A stretch of DNA of 64,000 bases from Sinorhizobium sp. 6-70 (GCF_030124375.1 NZ_JASKLS010000002.1:325802-389801); one strand, 5' to 3'. Shown: positions 24,534 through 34,183, counted from the stretch's first letter. Numbers and translations: made by a program. The notes: generated from the sequence alone by a model not told the origin.

Positions 24534-25667
24534 TCAGGCCGCTGCTGGATCGAAAAGCGCCATGTCGATATCGGTCATCTCGACGCGACGCTCGAAGGCA
24601 ATGCCGCTTTCATCGAACAGGTGACAGTCAGCGGCACGAATGCCGGTCCTGACCTCTTCGTCCGCCCGGACGACAACGGTGCCGGGCAGCATGGCGCAAT
24701 AATTCTCCCCCTCGCCTCCGAGCGACGCATAGGCAACCGTATGCGCGCCGAGACGCTCGATGACGGAGGGTGTAACCGTTAGCGTCAGGTCGCCGGAACC
24801 GATCTGGATATGCTCGGGGCGCACGCCAAGGGTCAAGGTCGCACCGGCCATGCCGCTGCGCGGCTTGACCGGAATGACCACCGTCTGCCCCTTGTATTCG
24901 ACCTCGACGCCGGCGTCGCTGACGCCCCTGCATGTAACCGGCAGGAAGTTCATCTTCGGGTTGCCGATGAAGCCGGCCACGAAGGTGTTGGCCGGCTTAT
25001 GATAGAGTTCAAGCGGCGCGCCCGTCTGAGCGATCTCTCCGGCGTTCAGCACGACGATCCGGTCCGCCATCGTCATCGCTTCTACCTGGTCGTGCGTGAC
25101 GTAGATCATCGTTGCCTTCAGTTGCCGGTGCAGCTTCGCCAGTTCGATGCGCATGTCGGCACGCAAGGCCGCGTCGAGGTTCGACAACGGCTCGTCGAAG
25201 AGAAAGATCTTCGGCTCGCGCACGATCGCCCGGCCGATCGCGACGCGCTGGCGCTGGCCGCCCGAGAGCATGCCGGGCTTCTGCTGCAGCCGCTGATCGA
25301 GATGGAGAATGCGCGCCGCATGCTCGACCTTGGCCTTGAGCTTCTCCTCGGGCATCTTTTCCACGCGCAGAGGGAATGCGATGTTCTCGAACACGGTCAT
25401 GTGCGGATAGAGCGCATAGGACTGGAAGACCATGGCGATTCCGCGCTTGACTGGCGGCAGGTCGTTGACACGCTTGCCGTTGATAAGGATGTCGCCGGCC
25501 GTCGTTTCGTCGAGCCCCGCAATCATTCTCAAGAGCGTGGACTTGCCGCACCCGGAAGGACCGACAAAGACCACGAATTCGCCGTTCTTGACCTCGAGTT
25601 GCACGCTCTTCAGCACTTCGAAGGTACCGTAGAATTTCTGAACCTGGTTGAGAATGAGCTGTCCCAA
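24534..25667 (-). CDS. CUT1-type sugar ABC transporter ATP-binding protein (UgpC/MsmK-like)
   Basis: 377 residues. The ATPase domain has Walker [14 protein letters not shown], signature [15 protein letters not shown], Walker [14 protein letters not shown] and switch His [11 protein letters not shown]-terminal MOP/TOBE-type domain of about 120 residues follows ([12 protein letters not shown]). TTG at 25667 is preferred because GGAGA lies 8 nt upstream and the protein then begins [14 protein letters not shown] like its family; GTG at 25685 lacks a ribosome site. It is the last gene of the oxidoreductase-permease-permease-SBP-ATPase operon, beyond a stem-loop. Confidence 0.88.
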   Translation of the reverse strand: MGQLILNQVQKFYGTFEVLKSVQLEVKNGEFVVFVGPSGCGKSTLLRMIAGLDETTAGDILINGKRVNDLPPVKRGIAMVFQSYALYPHMTVFENIAFPLRVEKMPEEKLKAKVEHAARILHLDQRLQQKPGMLSGGQRQRVAIGRAIVREPKIFLFDEPLSNLDAALRADMRIELAKLHRQLKATMIYVTHDQVEAMTMADRIVVLNAGEIAQTGAPLELYHKPANTFVAGFIGNPKMNFLPVTCRGVSDAGVEVEYKGQTVVIPVKPRSGMAGATLTLGVRPEHIQIGSGDLTLTVTPSVIERLGAHTVAYASLGGEGENYCAMLPGTVVVRADEEVRTGIRAADCHLFDESGIAFERRVEMTDIDMALFDPAAA

Positions 25668-25717
25668 GAATCTGTCTCCGGCCACCGGCGAGAAGCGGCT
25701 TTTTCATGAGCGGAAGA

Positions 25718-25746
25718 AGGACCGCGAACCATTAGCTCGCGGTCCT
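25718..25746 (-). other. Stem-loop between sugar-binding protein and ATPase genes
   Basis: AGGACCGCGA (25718-25727) and TCGCGGTCCT (25737-25746) form a perfect 10-bp stem with a 9-nt loop, 9 bp after the binding-protein stop on the minus strand. No U-run follows. It probably acts as an mRNA 3'-end stabiliser or partial terminator that favours the binding protein. Confidence 0.6.
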
Positions 25747-25754
25747 CGTCGGGC

Positions 25755-26969
25755 CTACTTGTACTGCTCGAGGTCGGCAGCCGCCTTTTTCAGCGCATCA
25801 GCCGGTTCGGCCTTGCCGGTGACGACCGACTGGACCATCTCGATCATCGCATTCTGAAGGCCCTTGTAGTCGGTGAACAGCGGCTCCGGTCCACCGAAGG
25901 AGATGCCGTCGATAAACGGCTTCCAATAGGGGTTGGCGGCAACCATATCGTCCACCGCCTTGCCCGGACGCAGCGGCGTCAGGCCTTCCTGCGCTTCGTA
26001 GATCGGCTGGTTTTCGGCATTGGTCAGGAATTTGGCGAATTCGACCGCTTTTTCCTCGACACCGGTTCCGCTGAAAACGGCAAGGCTGTCGGTGATCAGA
26101 AGCGTGCCCGGCCCCTTGGCGCTCGGTCCGAGCGGCAGCGGCGCGACGCCCCAGTTGATTTTCGTTTCCTTGAGGCGGTTCACCGCACCGACCGAGGCAT
26201 GGATCATGCCGAGCTTGCCGTCGAGGAAGATCGCCCGCACTTCGTTCTGCTCATAGGAGGTCGGCCCTTCCTCGGCGTAGGGGACGATATCCTTCAGCGC
26301 CGTCAGCGCCTCCAGATTCTCCTTGCTGTCCAGGGTGATGTTGCCGTTGGCATCGATCACCGAGCCGTTGTTGGTGTAAACCCAATGCAGGAACTGGTGC
26401 ATGGTGTTGTCGAAGGTCTTGGCGACCACGCCGAAGCCGGCGGTGCCCGTCTTCTCCTTGATGGTCTTGGCGTATTCGAGTTCCTCCGCCCACGTCTGCG
26501 GCGGCTTTTCCGGATCGAGGCCGGCCTGCTTGAAGAGGTCCTTGTTCCAGTAGAGCGACTTCGTGGAGAAGGCGACGGGAATGCCCCATTGCTTGCCCGC
26601 GGTCGTCACCGTGTCCATGATGTAGGGATAGTAGGAGGCCTTCTCCTCTTCCGAGAACGTGATCGGCACGATCAGTTCGTTGTCGGCGAATTCCTTGAGC
26701 GTGCGCGACCCCACATAGGCAAGAGCAACTGGCGTGCCGGAAGCCGCAAGCGTCGTCACCTTGTCCTGGCACTGACCCCAGCCGACCACTTCGGCCGCGA
26801 TCTTGTAGCCCGGGTTCGCCTCCTCCCATTTCTTGATGAAGTCGGCATGGGCCGGCTGCATCTTGTCGCCGCAGGCGATGAAGCTGATCTCGGTGTCGGC
26901 GAGTGCCGGCAGCGCCGTGCTGGCGAGAAGCGCGAAAGTTCCGGCAATCAATGAGGCATGCTTTGTCAT
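25755..26969 (-). CDS. Sugar ABC transporter substrate-binding protein (CUT1 family)
   Basis: 404-residue periplasmic protein of the family 1 solute-binding type. A signal peptide of about 24 residues ends STALPALADTE. The mature region shows ISFIACGDKMQPAHADFIKK, YKIAAEVVGWGQCQDKVTTL and AVFSGTGVEEKAVEFAKFL. It delivers an unidentified carbohydrate to the two following permeases. It contains Cys pairs (ACGDK and WGQCQ) not general to the family. The gene is third in its operon, 36 bp after the permease stop. Confidence 0.9.
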   Translation of the reverse strand: MTKHASLIAGTFALLASTALPALADTEISFIACGDKMQPAHADFIKKWEEANPGYKIAAEVVGWGQCQDKVTTLAASGTPVALAYVGSRTLKEFADNELIVPITFSEEEKASYYPYIMDTVTTAGKQWGIPVAFSTKSLYWNKDLFKQAGLDPEKPPQTWAEELEYAKTIKEKTGTAGFGVVAKTFDNTMHQFLHWVYTNNGSVIDANGNITLDSKENLEALTALKDIVPYAEEGPTSYEQNEVRAIFLDGKLGMIHASVGAVNRLKETKINWGVAPLPLGPSAKGPGTLLITDSLAVFSGTGVEEKAVEFAKFLTNAENQPIYEAQEGLTPLRPGKAVDDMVAANPYWKPFIDGISFGGPEPLFTDYKGLQNAMIEMVQSVVTGKAEPADALKKAAADLEQYK

Positions 26970-27005
26970 GGTAGTTCCCCTCGCTTATGAGCTCGTTGTT
27001 GCGGG

Positions 27006-27863
27006 TTACTGTTTCACGGCGCCGGCTGTCAGGCCGGCGACGAGATAGCGTTGCATCAGGAAGATCAGGATGACGGCTGGTGCGATGCCGACGAAGCTCG
27101 CCGCCATCAGTTCGTTCCAGATCACTTCCTGCCGGCCGAAATAGGCAAAAAGGCCGATCGGCAGCGGCATGTATTCGGTCTTCGAGTTGAAGGTCAGCGC
27201 GAAGATGAATTGCTGGGCGTAGGATCCGATGAATGTGGTGATCGCGACGACGGTGATGCCGGGCATGGCGATGGGCAGGATGACGCGGCGAAGCGTGTAG
27301 AAATGGCTCGCGCCGTCGACGAAAGCGGCCTCATCCAGTTCGCGCGGAATGCGCATCATGTAGGTGCGCAACAGCCAGATCGCCGAGGGAATAAGGAAGG
27401 CGACGCCGGGCACGATCATTGCGAAATAGGTGTTGAGCACGCCGAAGCTGCGCATCAGGCGGAAGAGCGGAATGAGCAGCACCGCGCCGGAAAACATGTT
27501 GACCGCCAGAAAGGCCGCAAGCAGCGGCCCGCTGCCACGGAACCTGAACCGCGCGAATGCGTAGGCGGCCGGTACGACCAGCGAAAGGACGACCACGGTG
27601 ACGATCGTGGAGATGAAGAAGGAATTGAAAATATAGCGGGCAAAGCCCGGCACGCTCACCCACATGCTGCGATAGGCGGCGAAGGAGCCATTCTCCGGCC
27701 AGAAGCGGTAGGGGGAGGAAAAAAGGAGCCCGAGCGGCTTCAACGACACCAGGAAGCCTTCGACAAAGGGGGCGAGAATGAAGGTCAGGAAGACGAAGAT
27801 CCCCGCATAGATACCGATGAGCTCGTACCAGCGATAGCGATTGATCAGGGCCGGTTGGCTCAT
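27006..27863 (-). CDS. Carbohydrate ABC transporter permease (MalG-like)
   Basis: 285 residues, six predicted membrane helices. The EAA loop is ELDEAAFVDGASHFYTLRRV followed by ILPIAMPG. It belongs to the MalG half of CUT1 importers. Its start overlaps the stop of the other permease by 4 bp (27860-27863), as expected for subunits made in equal amounts. Confidence 0.92.
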   Translation of the reverse strand: MSQPALINRYRWYELIGIYAGIFVFLTFILAPFVEGFLVSLKPLGLLFSSPYRFWPENGSFAAYRSMWVSVPGFARYIFNSFFISTIVTVVVLSLVVPAAYAFARFRFRGSGPLLAAFLAVNMFSGAVLLIPLFRLMRSFGVLNTYFAMIVPGVAFLIPSAIWLLRTYMMRIPRELDEAAFVDGASHFYTLRRVILPIAMPGITVVAITTFIGSYAQQFIFALTFNSKTEYMPLPIGLFAYFGRQEVIWNELMAASFVGIAPAVILIFLMQRYLVAGLTAGAVKQ

Positions 27864-28744
27864 CGGCTTTCTCCCGAGGCGAGGCGGTGGGTGACGCGGA
27901 AGTAGAGCAGGCAGAAAATCGACAGGAAGATGCAGATCACCACGGCACGCGCAGCACCCTCGCCGTATTTCTTCGAGCCGATGGCCGTCCGATAGGTGTC
28001 GATGATCATCGTCGTCGTGTCACCGTTCGGGCCGCCTTGCGTGAGGATCCAGATGATGTCGAACGAGTTGAAGGTGGCGATCAGCGACAGCATCGACATG
28101 GTGATCATCGCCGGAACAAGAAGCGGGAGCGTGATGCGGCGAAAGCGGTAGAAGCGGCCCGCCCCATCCGTCCATGCGGCCTCGTAGAGATCCTGCGGGA
28201 TCGCCTGGATCGAGGCCAGAAGATAGAGCGTCACCAGCGGCACGCCGATCCAGACATCGGTGATGATCGTTGCCCAGAAGGCGGTTGAACCATGGGCGAG
28301 GAAGGCGACAGGACCGTCGACAAGGCCCCAGTTCTGCAGCATGCCCGAAATCATCCCGAACTGGCCGTTGTACATCCAGCCCCACATGAAGATGCCGATT
28401 GCCATCGGCACGATCCACGGCGGCATGGTCAGCACGCGAAACAGTGCGCGTCCCGGTACGGCGGCATTCAGCATGACGGCGCCGAAGGTGCCGATGATCA
28501 TCTTGATCGAGACGGAAAAGAAGGTCCAAACGAAGGTTCGGATGATCACTTCCGCGAAGGTGCTGTTGAAGATCTTGTCGTAGTTGACCGCGCCCACCCA
28601 CTTGGTCGTCTTCTTCAGCGAAGCATCCGTAAACGACAGGATAAATGTATCCACCAGCGGATAGGCGACGATGACCGACACATAGAGCAAGGCGGGAAGA
28701 AGCAGGATCCAGGCGAAGATGATGGTGCTGCGCCGAACGCTCAT
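27860..28744 (-). CDS. Carbohydrate ABC transporter permease (MalF-like)
   Basis: 294 residues with an N-terminal helix (IIFAWILLLPALLYVSVIVA) and further hydrophobic segments. The EAA loop is LYEAAWTDGAGRFYRFRRI followed by TLPLLVPA. It is the MalF half of the importer, 13 bp after the Gfo/Idh gene and coupled to the second permease by ATGA. Confidence 0.92.
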   Translation of the reverse strand: MSVRRSTIIFAWILLLPALLYVSVIVAYPLVDTFILSFTDASLKKTTKWVGAVNYDKIFNSTFAEVIIRTFVWTFFSVSIKMIIGTFGAVMLNAAVPGRALFRVLTMPPWIVPMAIGIFMWGWMYNGQFGMISGMLQNWGLVDGPVAFLAHGSTAFWATIITDVWIGVPLVTLYLLASIQAIPQDLYEAAWTDGAGRFYRFRRITLPLLVPAMITMSMLSLIATFNSFDIIWILTQGGPNGDTTTMIIDTYRTAIGSKKYGEGAARAVVICIFLSIFCLLYFRVTHRLASGESR

Positions 28745-28757
28745 CCTCCTGCCCCTC

Positions 28758-29915
28758 TCAGGCCGCGCGGGCGTGAAGCGCTTCGTCGAAACGGTCCCAG
28801 AGCGGACGCAGGTCGACGACCGTTCGCTTCATTCGCGCCTCGTCCATGGAGAGCGCGAGAATACCCGCCTCCAGGGCGTCGAGCGGCGAGACCGGCAGCG
28901 GGCCGCCATCCTTGACATGCGCCAGAATATCAGTCGCCATCTGCTCATCGGCGCCGTAATGCTGCGAAAGCACCGTCGCGGTATAGCGCTTCTCGACGAC
29001 CTTCTTGCCGGAAAGCATTTCGTGGACGTCGAGATAGCCGCGAATGAAGTCGCCTTCAGCCATGCCGCGCGACCCCATCACGCAGAAGCGGCGGAACTGG
29101 TCCGGCACGTTCAGGTTGGTGTGGAAATTCATCGCAACGCCATTGGCGTATTCGATGATCGCAACCTGATAGTCGATGATGTCGCCGTCGCTGTCGAACA
29201 CCTTGTCCGATCCGAGCCAACCGCTCGGCTTGCGGTGGAAGAGTTGCAGATCGTTGATGCCCTCGCGCGCGGGATCGTTGGCGGGAATGAAGCTCTTGCG
29301 ACCGCCGAAGCTTGCGACCCGCTCGGGCCGGGCGCCGACGACGCCGTTATAGAGATCGAGATCATGGCAGCATTTTTCGAGCATGAAGCTGCCGGCGTAG
29401 CGTCCATAGCGGCGCCAGTCACGCATGAAAAATGCGCCATGATAGGGTTCGATATGTTCCGCCGCCTCGATCGAAACGACTTGGCCGAGCGTTCCCGCAG
29501 CCTGGGCGGCGCGAAGGTCGCGATAAAGCGGCGCGTAGCGGAGCACGAGGCCGACCATCAGGCGGTCGTGACCGTGCTTCGCCAGAAGCCCTGCAAGCTC
29601 CAGGCTCTGCTCGATCGTGCTGACGATCGGTTTCTCGCAGAAAATCTTGAGACCGGCCTCAAGGCCGATGCGGATATGATCGAGATGCATGTGGTTCGGC
29701 GAGCCGATCATAAGAAGATCGAGCTTCTCGCTGGCGATCAGTTCCTCGGGCGAGGCATAGGCCTTGCCGGCGGACATGCCTCTTTCGGTAAGGGTCGCAA
29801 GCCCGGCAGGCGCCGGGTCGACATAGCCCGCAATCTCGAAGCTTTCGTCGATCGCCTTGAATACGTAGCCCAGATAGCCAAGGCGGAATCCGAGTCCGAT
29901 TATACCGACTTTCAT
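28758..29915 (-). CDS. Gfo/Idh/MocA family oxidoreductase
   Basis: 385 residues. The N-terminal dinucleotide fold begins MKVGIIGLGFRLGYLG; the family catalytic motif is IFCEKPIVS with its Lys. The C-terminal alpha/beta substrate domain contains HIEPYHGAFFMRDWRRYG and LEKCCHDLDLYN. Members reduce or oxidise sugars, inositols and related polyols with NAD(P). As first gene of the importer operon it probably converts the imported carbohydrate. The substrate is not identifiable. Confidence 0.88.
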   Translation of the reverse strand: MKVGIIGLGFRLGYLGYVFKAIDESFEIAGYVDPAPAGLATLTERGMSAGKAYASPEELIASEKLDLLMIGSPNHMHLDHIRIGLEAGLKIFCEKPIVSTIEQSLELAGLLAKHGHDRLMVGLVLRYAPLYRDLRAAQAAGTLGQVVSIEAAEHIEPYHGAFFMRDWRRYGRYAGSFMLEKCCHDLDLYNGVVGARPERVASFGGRKSFIPANDPAREGINDLQLFHRKPSGWLGSDKVFDSDGDIIDYQVAIIEYANGVAMNFHTNLNVPDQFRRFCVMGSRGMAEGDFIRGYLDVHEMLSGKKVVEKRYTATVLSQHYGADEQMATDILAHVKDGGPLPVSPLDALEAGILALSMDEARMKRTVVDLRPLWDRFDEALHARAA

Positions 29916-30012
29916 GCTCGCGCTGTTCCCTTGCCTTTTTGGCGTAATTTATTTTCGCAGACTGAGATAGAATTTTCAGGGCGTCAACAAAAAATCGACC
30001 AATCCGGCAAAA

Positions 30013-30031
30013 TGTGAAATTCATTTTCACA
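30013..30031. promoter_or_regulatory. Inverted repeat TGTGAAA-N5-TTTCACA upstream of the sugar operon
   Basis: TGTGAAA (30013-30019) and TTTCACA (30025-30031) are perfect 7-bp arms with the 5-nt spacer TTCAT, about 100 bp upstream of the Gfo/Idh start in AT-rich DNA. It has the shape of a LacI- or DeoR-type operator. No regulator gene adjoins it. Confidence 0.45.
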
Positions 30032-30106
30032 AACCGGGCCAAACAGGTTCAGCTTGCTTTCTTAAAAGGCTAGGACTTCTGCGAGCAGTGAGGCCGTCGG
30101 GACGGT

Positions 30107-30844
30107 CTAGGCGCGCACTCTGCCGGAAAGAAACCGTTCGAGTGCCTGAAGCGCGTCATGGATGAGGACGGCCAGCGCGGCCACGATGAGGCCACCCTGA
30201 AGCACGAAGGCGAGGTTGTTCGACTGAAGGCCCGCGATGATGACTTCTCCGAGCGTCTTGGCCGCTACGGTCGAACCGATCGTTGCGGTCGCGAGACTGA
30301 TGACGACGGACAATCGAATCCCGGTCAGGATGACCGGCAGCGCCAAGGGAAGCTCAATGTTGATGAGCCGCTGGCGCTCCGTCATACCCGCGCCGCGTGC
30401 GGCCTCCATCACAGTAGGTGGCAGGGTCGTCAAACCTGTCAGCGCATTTTCGAAGATCGGCAGCAGGCCATAAAGGAAGAGCGCGATCAGCGTCGGCTTC
30501 TCCCCGAAGCCGAAAATCGGCACCGCCAGCGCCAGAACAGCCACCGGCGGAAAGGTCTGGCCGATGTTCACGAGGCTGCGCGAAAGCGGGAGAAACTCGG
30601 CCCCGGCCCTCCGCGTCACGAGGATCGCCAGCGCCACGGCGACGACCGCCGCGGCAAGCGTTGCGACAAAAACCGTCCTGAGATGCAGCACGGTCAGCCA
30701 GAACAGACTGCCCTGGTTATAGATCGCCGGCGCATTTTGCTGGACCAGCGGCCTCAGCAAGGGTTCGAACCAGGAGGGCTGCAGCAGAAAGACGAGCAAC
30801 AGCAGCAGGACCGCCGTCCGGGCGAGCTTGGGAAGCCACGCCAT
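30107..30844 (-). CDS. Osmoprotectant ABC transporter permease (YehW-like)
   Basis: 245-residue permease with a leading hydrophobic segment (AVLLLLLVFLLQPSWF) and the EAA-like loop VMEAARGAGMTERQRLINIE followed by LPLALPVILTG. Size and position match YehW/OsmW in the osmoprotectant (quaternary amine) importer family. Start 30844 overlaps the ATPase stop (TGATG); the open frame extending to 30946 lies inside the ATPase gene. It is the last gene of the four-gene operon. Confidence 0.87.
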   Translation of the reverse strand: MAWLPKLARTAVLLLLLVFLLQPSWFEPLLRPLVQQNAPAIYNQGSLFWLTVLHLRTVFVATLAAAVVAVALAILVTRRAGAEFLPLSRSLVNIGQTFPPVAVLALAVPIFGFGEKPTLIALFLYGLLPIFENALTGLTTLPPTVMEAARGAGMTERQRLINIELPLALPVILTGIRLSVVISLATATIGSTVAAKTLGEVIIAGLQSNNLAFVLQGGLIVAALAVLIHDALQALERFLSGRVRA

Positions 30845-31782
30845 CACCTTGGCCTCGCCGCCCGTTTTGCCAAGCCTTCGAGGCTTACCTTGCCGAGGAT
30901 CGCGCCGTCCGGCGCGGCAACCGGTAGCGCAGATCGCCCGGACCACAGGAGCTCGGAGAGCGCCTCGCGCTGGCTGAGCGTCGCCGGTATCGGCGCGCCC
31001 TCGGCCGCGCCGGGCTCGAGCGCGTCAGCGGCCGTGTCGATCGCCAGCAGTCGGAACGGCCTCTCGCTGGTGCCGATCAGCGTTTCGACGAAGGGTGTCG
31101 CGGGTTTGACCAGCATCTCGGCTGGTGTCGCGTATTGCACGACCTCGCCCTTGTCCATCACGGCGATCCGGTCGGCGAGATGAAAGGCTTCTTCCATGTC
31201 ATGGGTGACGAGGATGATCGTCGTGCCGAAATGTCTCTGGATGGCGACGAGATCGTCCTGCGCCTTGGAGCGGATGATCGGATCGAGAGCGCCGAAGGGT
31301 TCGTCCATCAACAGTACGTTCGGTTCGGCGGCGAGCGCGCGCGCAACGCCGACCCTCTGCTGCTGGCCGCCGGAAAGCTCATGCGGATAGCGCGGGCCGA
31401 AGGCCGCGGGATCGAGCTGGAAAAGCGTCAGCAGTTCCTCGACCTTCGCGTCGATGCGCTTCCTGTCCCAGCCGAGGAGCGTCGGCACAGTGGCGATGTT
31501 CTGGGCGACCGTGCGGTGCGGAAACAGCCCGTGGCCCTGGATGGCATAGCCGATCCTGCGCCGAAGCTCGAAATCCGGCAGGGCGCGGTTATCCTGACCA
31601 TCGATCCTGATCGTGCCCGAGGTCGGCTCGACCAGCCGGTTGACCATCCTGATCAACGTCGTCTTGCCCGAGCCGGAGGTGCCGACGATCACCGTGATCG
31701 TGTGCGGTTCGACGGTCAGCGACACGTCGTCGACAACGGTCGTGTTGCCGTAGCGCTTGGTGACATGTTCGATTTCGATCAT
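30844..31782 (-). CDS. Osmoprotectant ABC transporter ATP-binding protein (YehX/OpuCA-like)
   Basis: 312 residues. Walker A is GTSGSGKTTLIRM, signature LSGGQQQRVGVARAL, Walker B VLLMDEPFGALDP, switch His VTHDMEEAFHLA. A C-terminal stretch of about 60 residues (SQREALSELLWSGRSALPV) looks like a single CBS-type module, the part through which some betaine importers sense ionic strength. It overlaps both permease genes by 1-4 bp. Confidence 0.9.
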   Translation of the reverse strand: MIEIEHVTKRYGNTTVVDDVSLTVEPHTITVIVGTSGSGKTTLIRMVNRLVEPTSGTIRIDGQDNRALPDFELRRRIGYAIQGHGLFPHRTVAQNIATVPTLLGWDRKRIDAKVEELLTLFQLDPAAFGPRYPHELSGGQQQRVGVARALAAEPNVLLMDEPFGALDPIIRSKAQDDLVAIQRHFGTTIILVTHDMEEAFHLADRIAVMDKGEVVQYATPAEMLVKPATPFVETLIGTSERPFRLLAIDTAADALEPGAAEGAPIPATLSQREALSELLWSGRSALPVAAPDGAILGKVSLEGLAKRAARPR

Positions 31783-32978
31783 GCGGCATTGCCCTGGTTG
31801 CGGTCAGTTACGGTCATTTCGATCAAGGCGTCGAGCACGATCGCCGCCGCGAAAGCCAGGACGACGGTCGGCACAGCCCCGAGCAGCACGAGGTCCATCG
31901 CCGTCTGGCCTATGCCCTGGAAGACGAAGACGCCGAAGCCGCCGCCGCCGATGAGGGCAGCGATCGTTGCGAGCCCGATGTTCTGGACGAGCACGATGCG
32001 GATGCCGGTGAGGATCACCGGAAAGGCGAGCGGAAACTCGATGCCGGCAAGCCGCTGCCAGTCGGTCATGCCGATGCCGCGCGCCGCGTCGTTGGCGTCA
32101 CGCGGAACGCCGGCGAGCCCGACCACCGTGTTGGCGACGACGGGCAACAACGAATAGAGAAACAGCGCAACGAAAGCGGGAGCCACGCCAATGCCGCGAA
32201 TGCCGATTGCCGCTGCGCCCGGCACATGCGTGGCGATCCAGCCGAGCGGCGCGATCAGTATGCCGAAAAGCGCAATCGACGGAATTGTCTGGATGGCGTT
32301 GAGGACGTTCAACACGCCGGCACGCAGCTGCTCTACCCGATGGCAGAGCACGCCAAGCGGCAAACCGATCACGGTCGCCGCTGCGAGCGACCCGAGCGCG
32401 AGTGTCACGTGTCGCCCCGCCTCCTTCCAGAAGGTGTCGGCGCGGCTCGCATATTCCCTCAGCATGGAAAGCCCGTCCCAGCCTCCGGCGATCAGCATCG
32501 CACCGGCGGCTGCAAGAACGGCGGCAAGGAACAGGAGTCGGATGACCGGCCCGGGGTTCATGCGTGTCAGCGCATCGGCAACCAGAAGTGAAAAGGCAAA
32601 AACCATGACCCAGAAGCCGGAGGCCGGCGAAACGCGGGCGTAGGTATTTTCCGGCGGCGTCAGATGATTGGCGGCCATTCCGATCAAAACGCCAAGCGCG
32701 ACGAGAGCGGCAAAAGCCACCATCATTCGCACCAGGTTCGGCGTCTTGAAGAAGGCAATTGCGGCAGCCAGTGCGACGAGGGCGAGAAGCGCGTATCCGA
32801 GCGATGGCGGCAAGGCGTCCAGAATTGCCTTCGCTTCACCCTGGACGATCCGGTTGGCCCTAAATGTTGCAAATGGCGCGAGAAGCGCGCCGTAGACAGC
32901 AAGCGCGGCAATGACGACGCCGAGCTTGTCGAGGCGGAAGGGCACGCGTTCCTTTCCTTGGATCATGCCATCACCCAT
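31779..32978 (-). CDS. Osmoprotectant ABC transporter permease (YehY-like, long form)
   Basis: 399 residues. An N-terminal half with about five extra membrane helices (VVIAALAVYGALLAPFA, VRMMVAFAALVALGVLI) precedes the canonical permease domain with DANDAARGIGMTDWQRLAGI as EAA loop. Long YehY-type permeases share this layout. The start is uncertain: 32978, or 32966 (MIQGKER). It overlaps the ATPase start by 4 bp. Confidence 0.88.
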   Translation of the reverse strand: MGDGMIQGKERVPFRLDKLGVVIAALAVYGALLAPFATFRANRIVQGEAKAILDALPPSLGYALLALVALAAAIAFFKTPNLVRMMVAFAALVALGVLIGMAANHLTPPENTYARVSPASGFWVMVFAFSLLVADALTRMNPGPVIRLLFLAAVLAAAGAMLIAGGWDGLSMLREYASRADTFWKEAGRHVTLALGSLAAATVIGLPLGVLCHRVEQLRAGVLNVLNAIQTIPSIALFGILIAPLGWIATHVPGAAAIGIRGIGVAPAFVALFLYSLLPVVANTVVGLAGVPRDANDAARGIGMTDWQRLAGIEFPLAFPVILTGIRIVLVQNIGLATIAALIGGGGFGVFVFQGIGQTAMDLVLLGAVPTVVLAFAAAIVLDALIEMTVTDRNQGNAA

Positions 32979-33050
32979 GGCGTTTCAGGAGTTGCCCGTC
33001 CGACCGGATGGACGAGGGGGCGCCTGTCCGAGCAAGCGCCCCTTCTCACA

Positions 33051-33962
33051 TCATTTCAGAAAGCCATTCTTCTTCAAGAAGTCTTCAGCAACGCCCTTGG
33101 CCGGTTCGCCGCCAACCTGGACGCGCCCGTTAAGCTCCTGCAGCGTCACGAGGTCGAGCTTTTCGAAGACCGGTTTCAGGAGTTCTTCGATCTGCGGATT
33201 TTCCTTGAGCACAGCCTCGCGGATGATCGGCGACGGCTGATAGACCGGCTGGACGTTCTTGTCGTCTTCGAGCACGACAAGGCCCGAGGGCGCGATACCT
33301 CCATCGGTGCCATAGACCATCGCGGCGTTGGCGCCGTTCGTCTGGTTCGCGGCCGCGGCAATCGTCGCCGCCGTGTCACCGCCGGAAAGCGTGATAAGTT
33401 GTTCCGGCTTCAGCTTGAAGGAATAGGTCGTCTGGAACGCCGGTAGTGCTGCGGCCGAGTTGACGAATTCGGACGAAGCCGCAAGCTTGACCTCGCCACC
33501 GCCCGAGACATATTTGCCGAAGTCGGAGAGTGTCTTGAGCTTGTTGGCCTCCACGACATCCTTGCGCAAGGCGATCGCCCAGGTGTTGTTGGCGGGCGAC
33601 GGCGTCAGCCAAACGATCTTGTTGGCGTCGTAGTCGAGCTTCTTTGCCTGCTCATAGGCCTTGCCAGCATCCTTCCAGGCCGGGTCGTCCGCCTTCTCGA
33701 AGAAGAAGGCCGCATTGCCGGTATATTCCGGATAGATGTCGATCTCCCCGGCGGTAATCGCCTTGCGCACGACGGGTGTTGCGCCAAGCTGAACACGATC
33801 CGTGGTCTTGATGCCGTTGGCATTGAGCACGGCGAGAATGATATTGCCGAGCACGCCCCCCTCCGTGTCGATCTTTGAAGAAACGACGACATCGGCCTCA
33901 GCCGCGGCAGCGGTGAGCACAATGGCAAAGGCGGTACCGATAACAGTCTTGATCAGGCGCAT
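33051..33962 (-). CDS. Osmoprotectant ABC transporter substrate-binding protein (YehZ/OsmF-like)
   Basis: 303 residues with a signal peptide (TVIGTAFAIVLTAAAAEAD). The mature part has VVVSSKIDTEGGVLGNIILA, AGEIDIYPEYTGNAAFFF and NGANAAMVYGTDGGI, the OpuAC/YehZ type pattern of the quaternary-amine-binding family. The order SBP-long permease-ATPase-short permease equals yehZYXW. Expected substrates are betaines or similar compatible solutes. It is a second osmolyte importer about 15 kb from ehuBCDA. Confidence 0.88.
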   Translation of the reverse strand: MRLIKTVIGTAFAIVLTAAAAEADVVVSSKIDTEGGVLGNIILAVLNANGIKTTDRVQLGATPVVRKAITAGEIDIYPEYTGNAAFFFEKADDPAWKDAGKAYEQAKKLDYDANKIVWLTPSPANNTWAIALRKDVVEANKLKTLSDFGKYVSGGGEVKLAASSEFVNSAAALPAFQTTYSFKLKPEQLITLSGGDTAATIAAAANQTNGANAAMVYGTDGGIAPSGLVVLEDDKNVQPVYQPSPIIREAVLKENPQIEELLKPVFEKLDLVTLQELNGRVQVGGEPAKGVAEDFLKKNGFLK

Positions 33963-34183
33963 GATTGTCTCCCTCGGATTGGTCTCGCAGTTTGATCACG
34001 GATTCTCCGCCGCGTCGGGGTAAGCCATTCCATATATGTCAGGGTTCGGCGAAAAATAGAGCGAGTCGGGCGCCCGTACCTGCGGTTGAATTCTCCGGCG
34101 CGCGCACCCTTCTATTGGACATTGCAATCGACGCCGTTCTCGGCCACTCTTCGGTCTGCGCATGGAATTGTTTCGGGGGAAAC

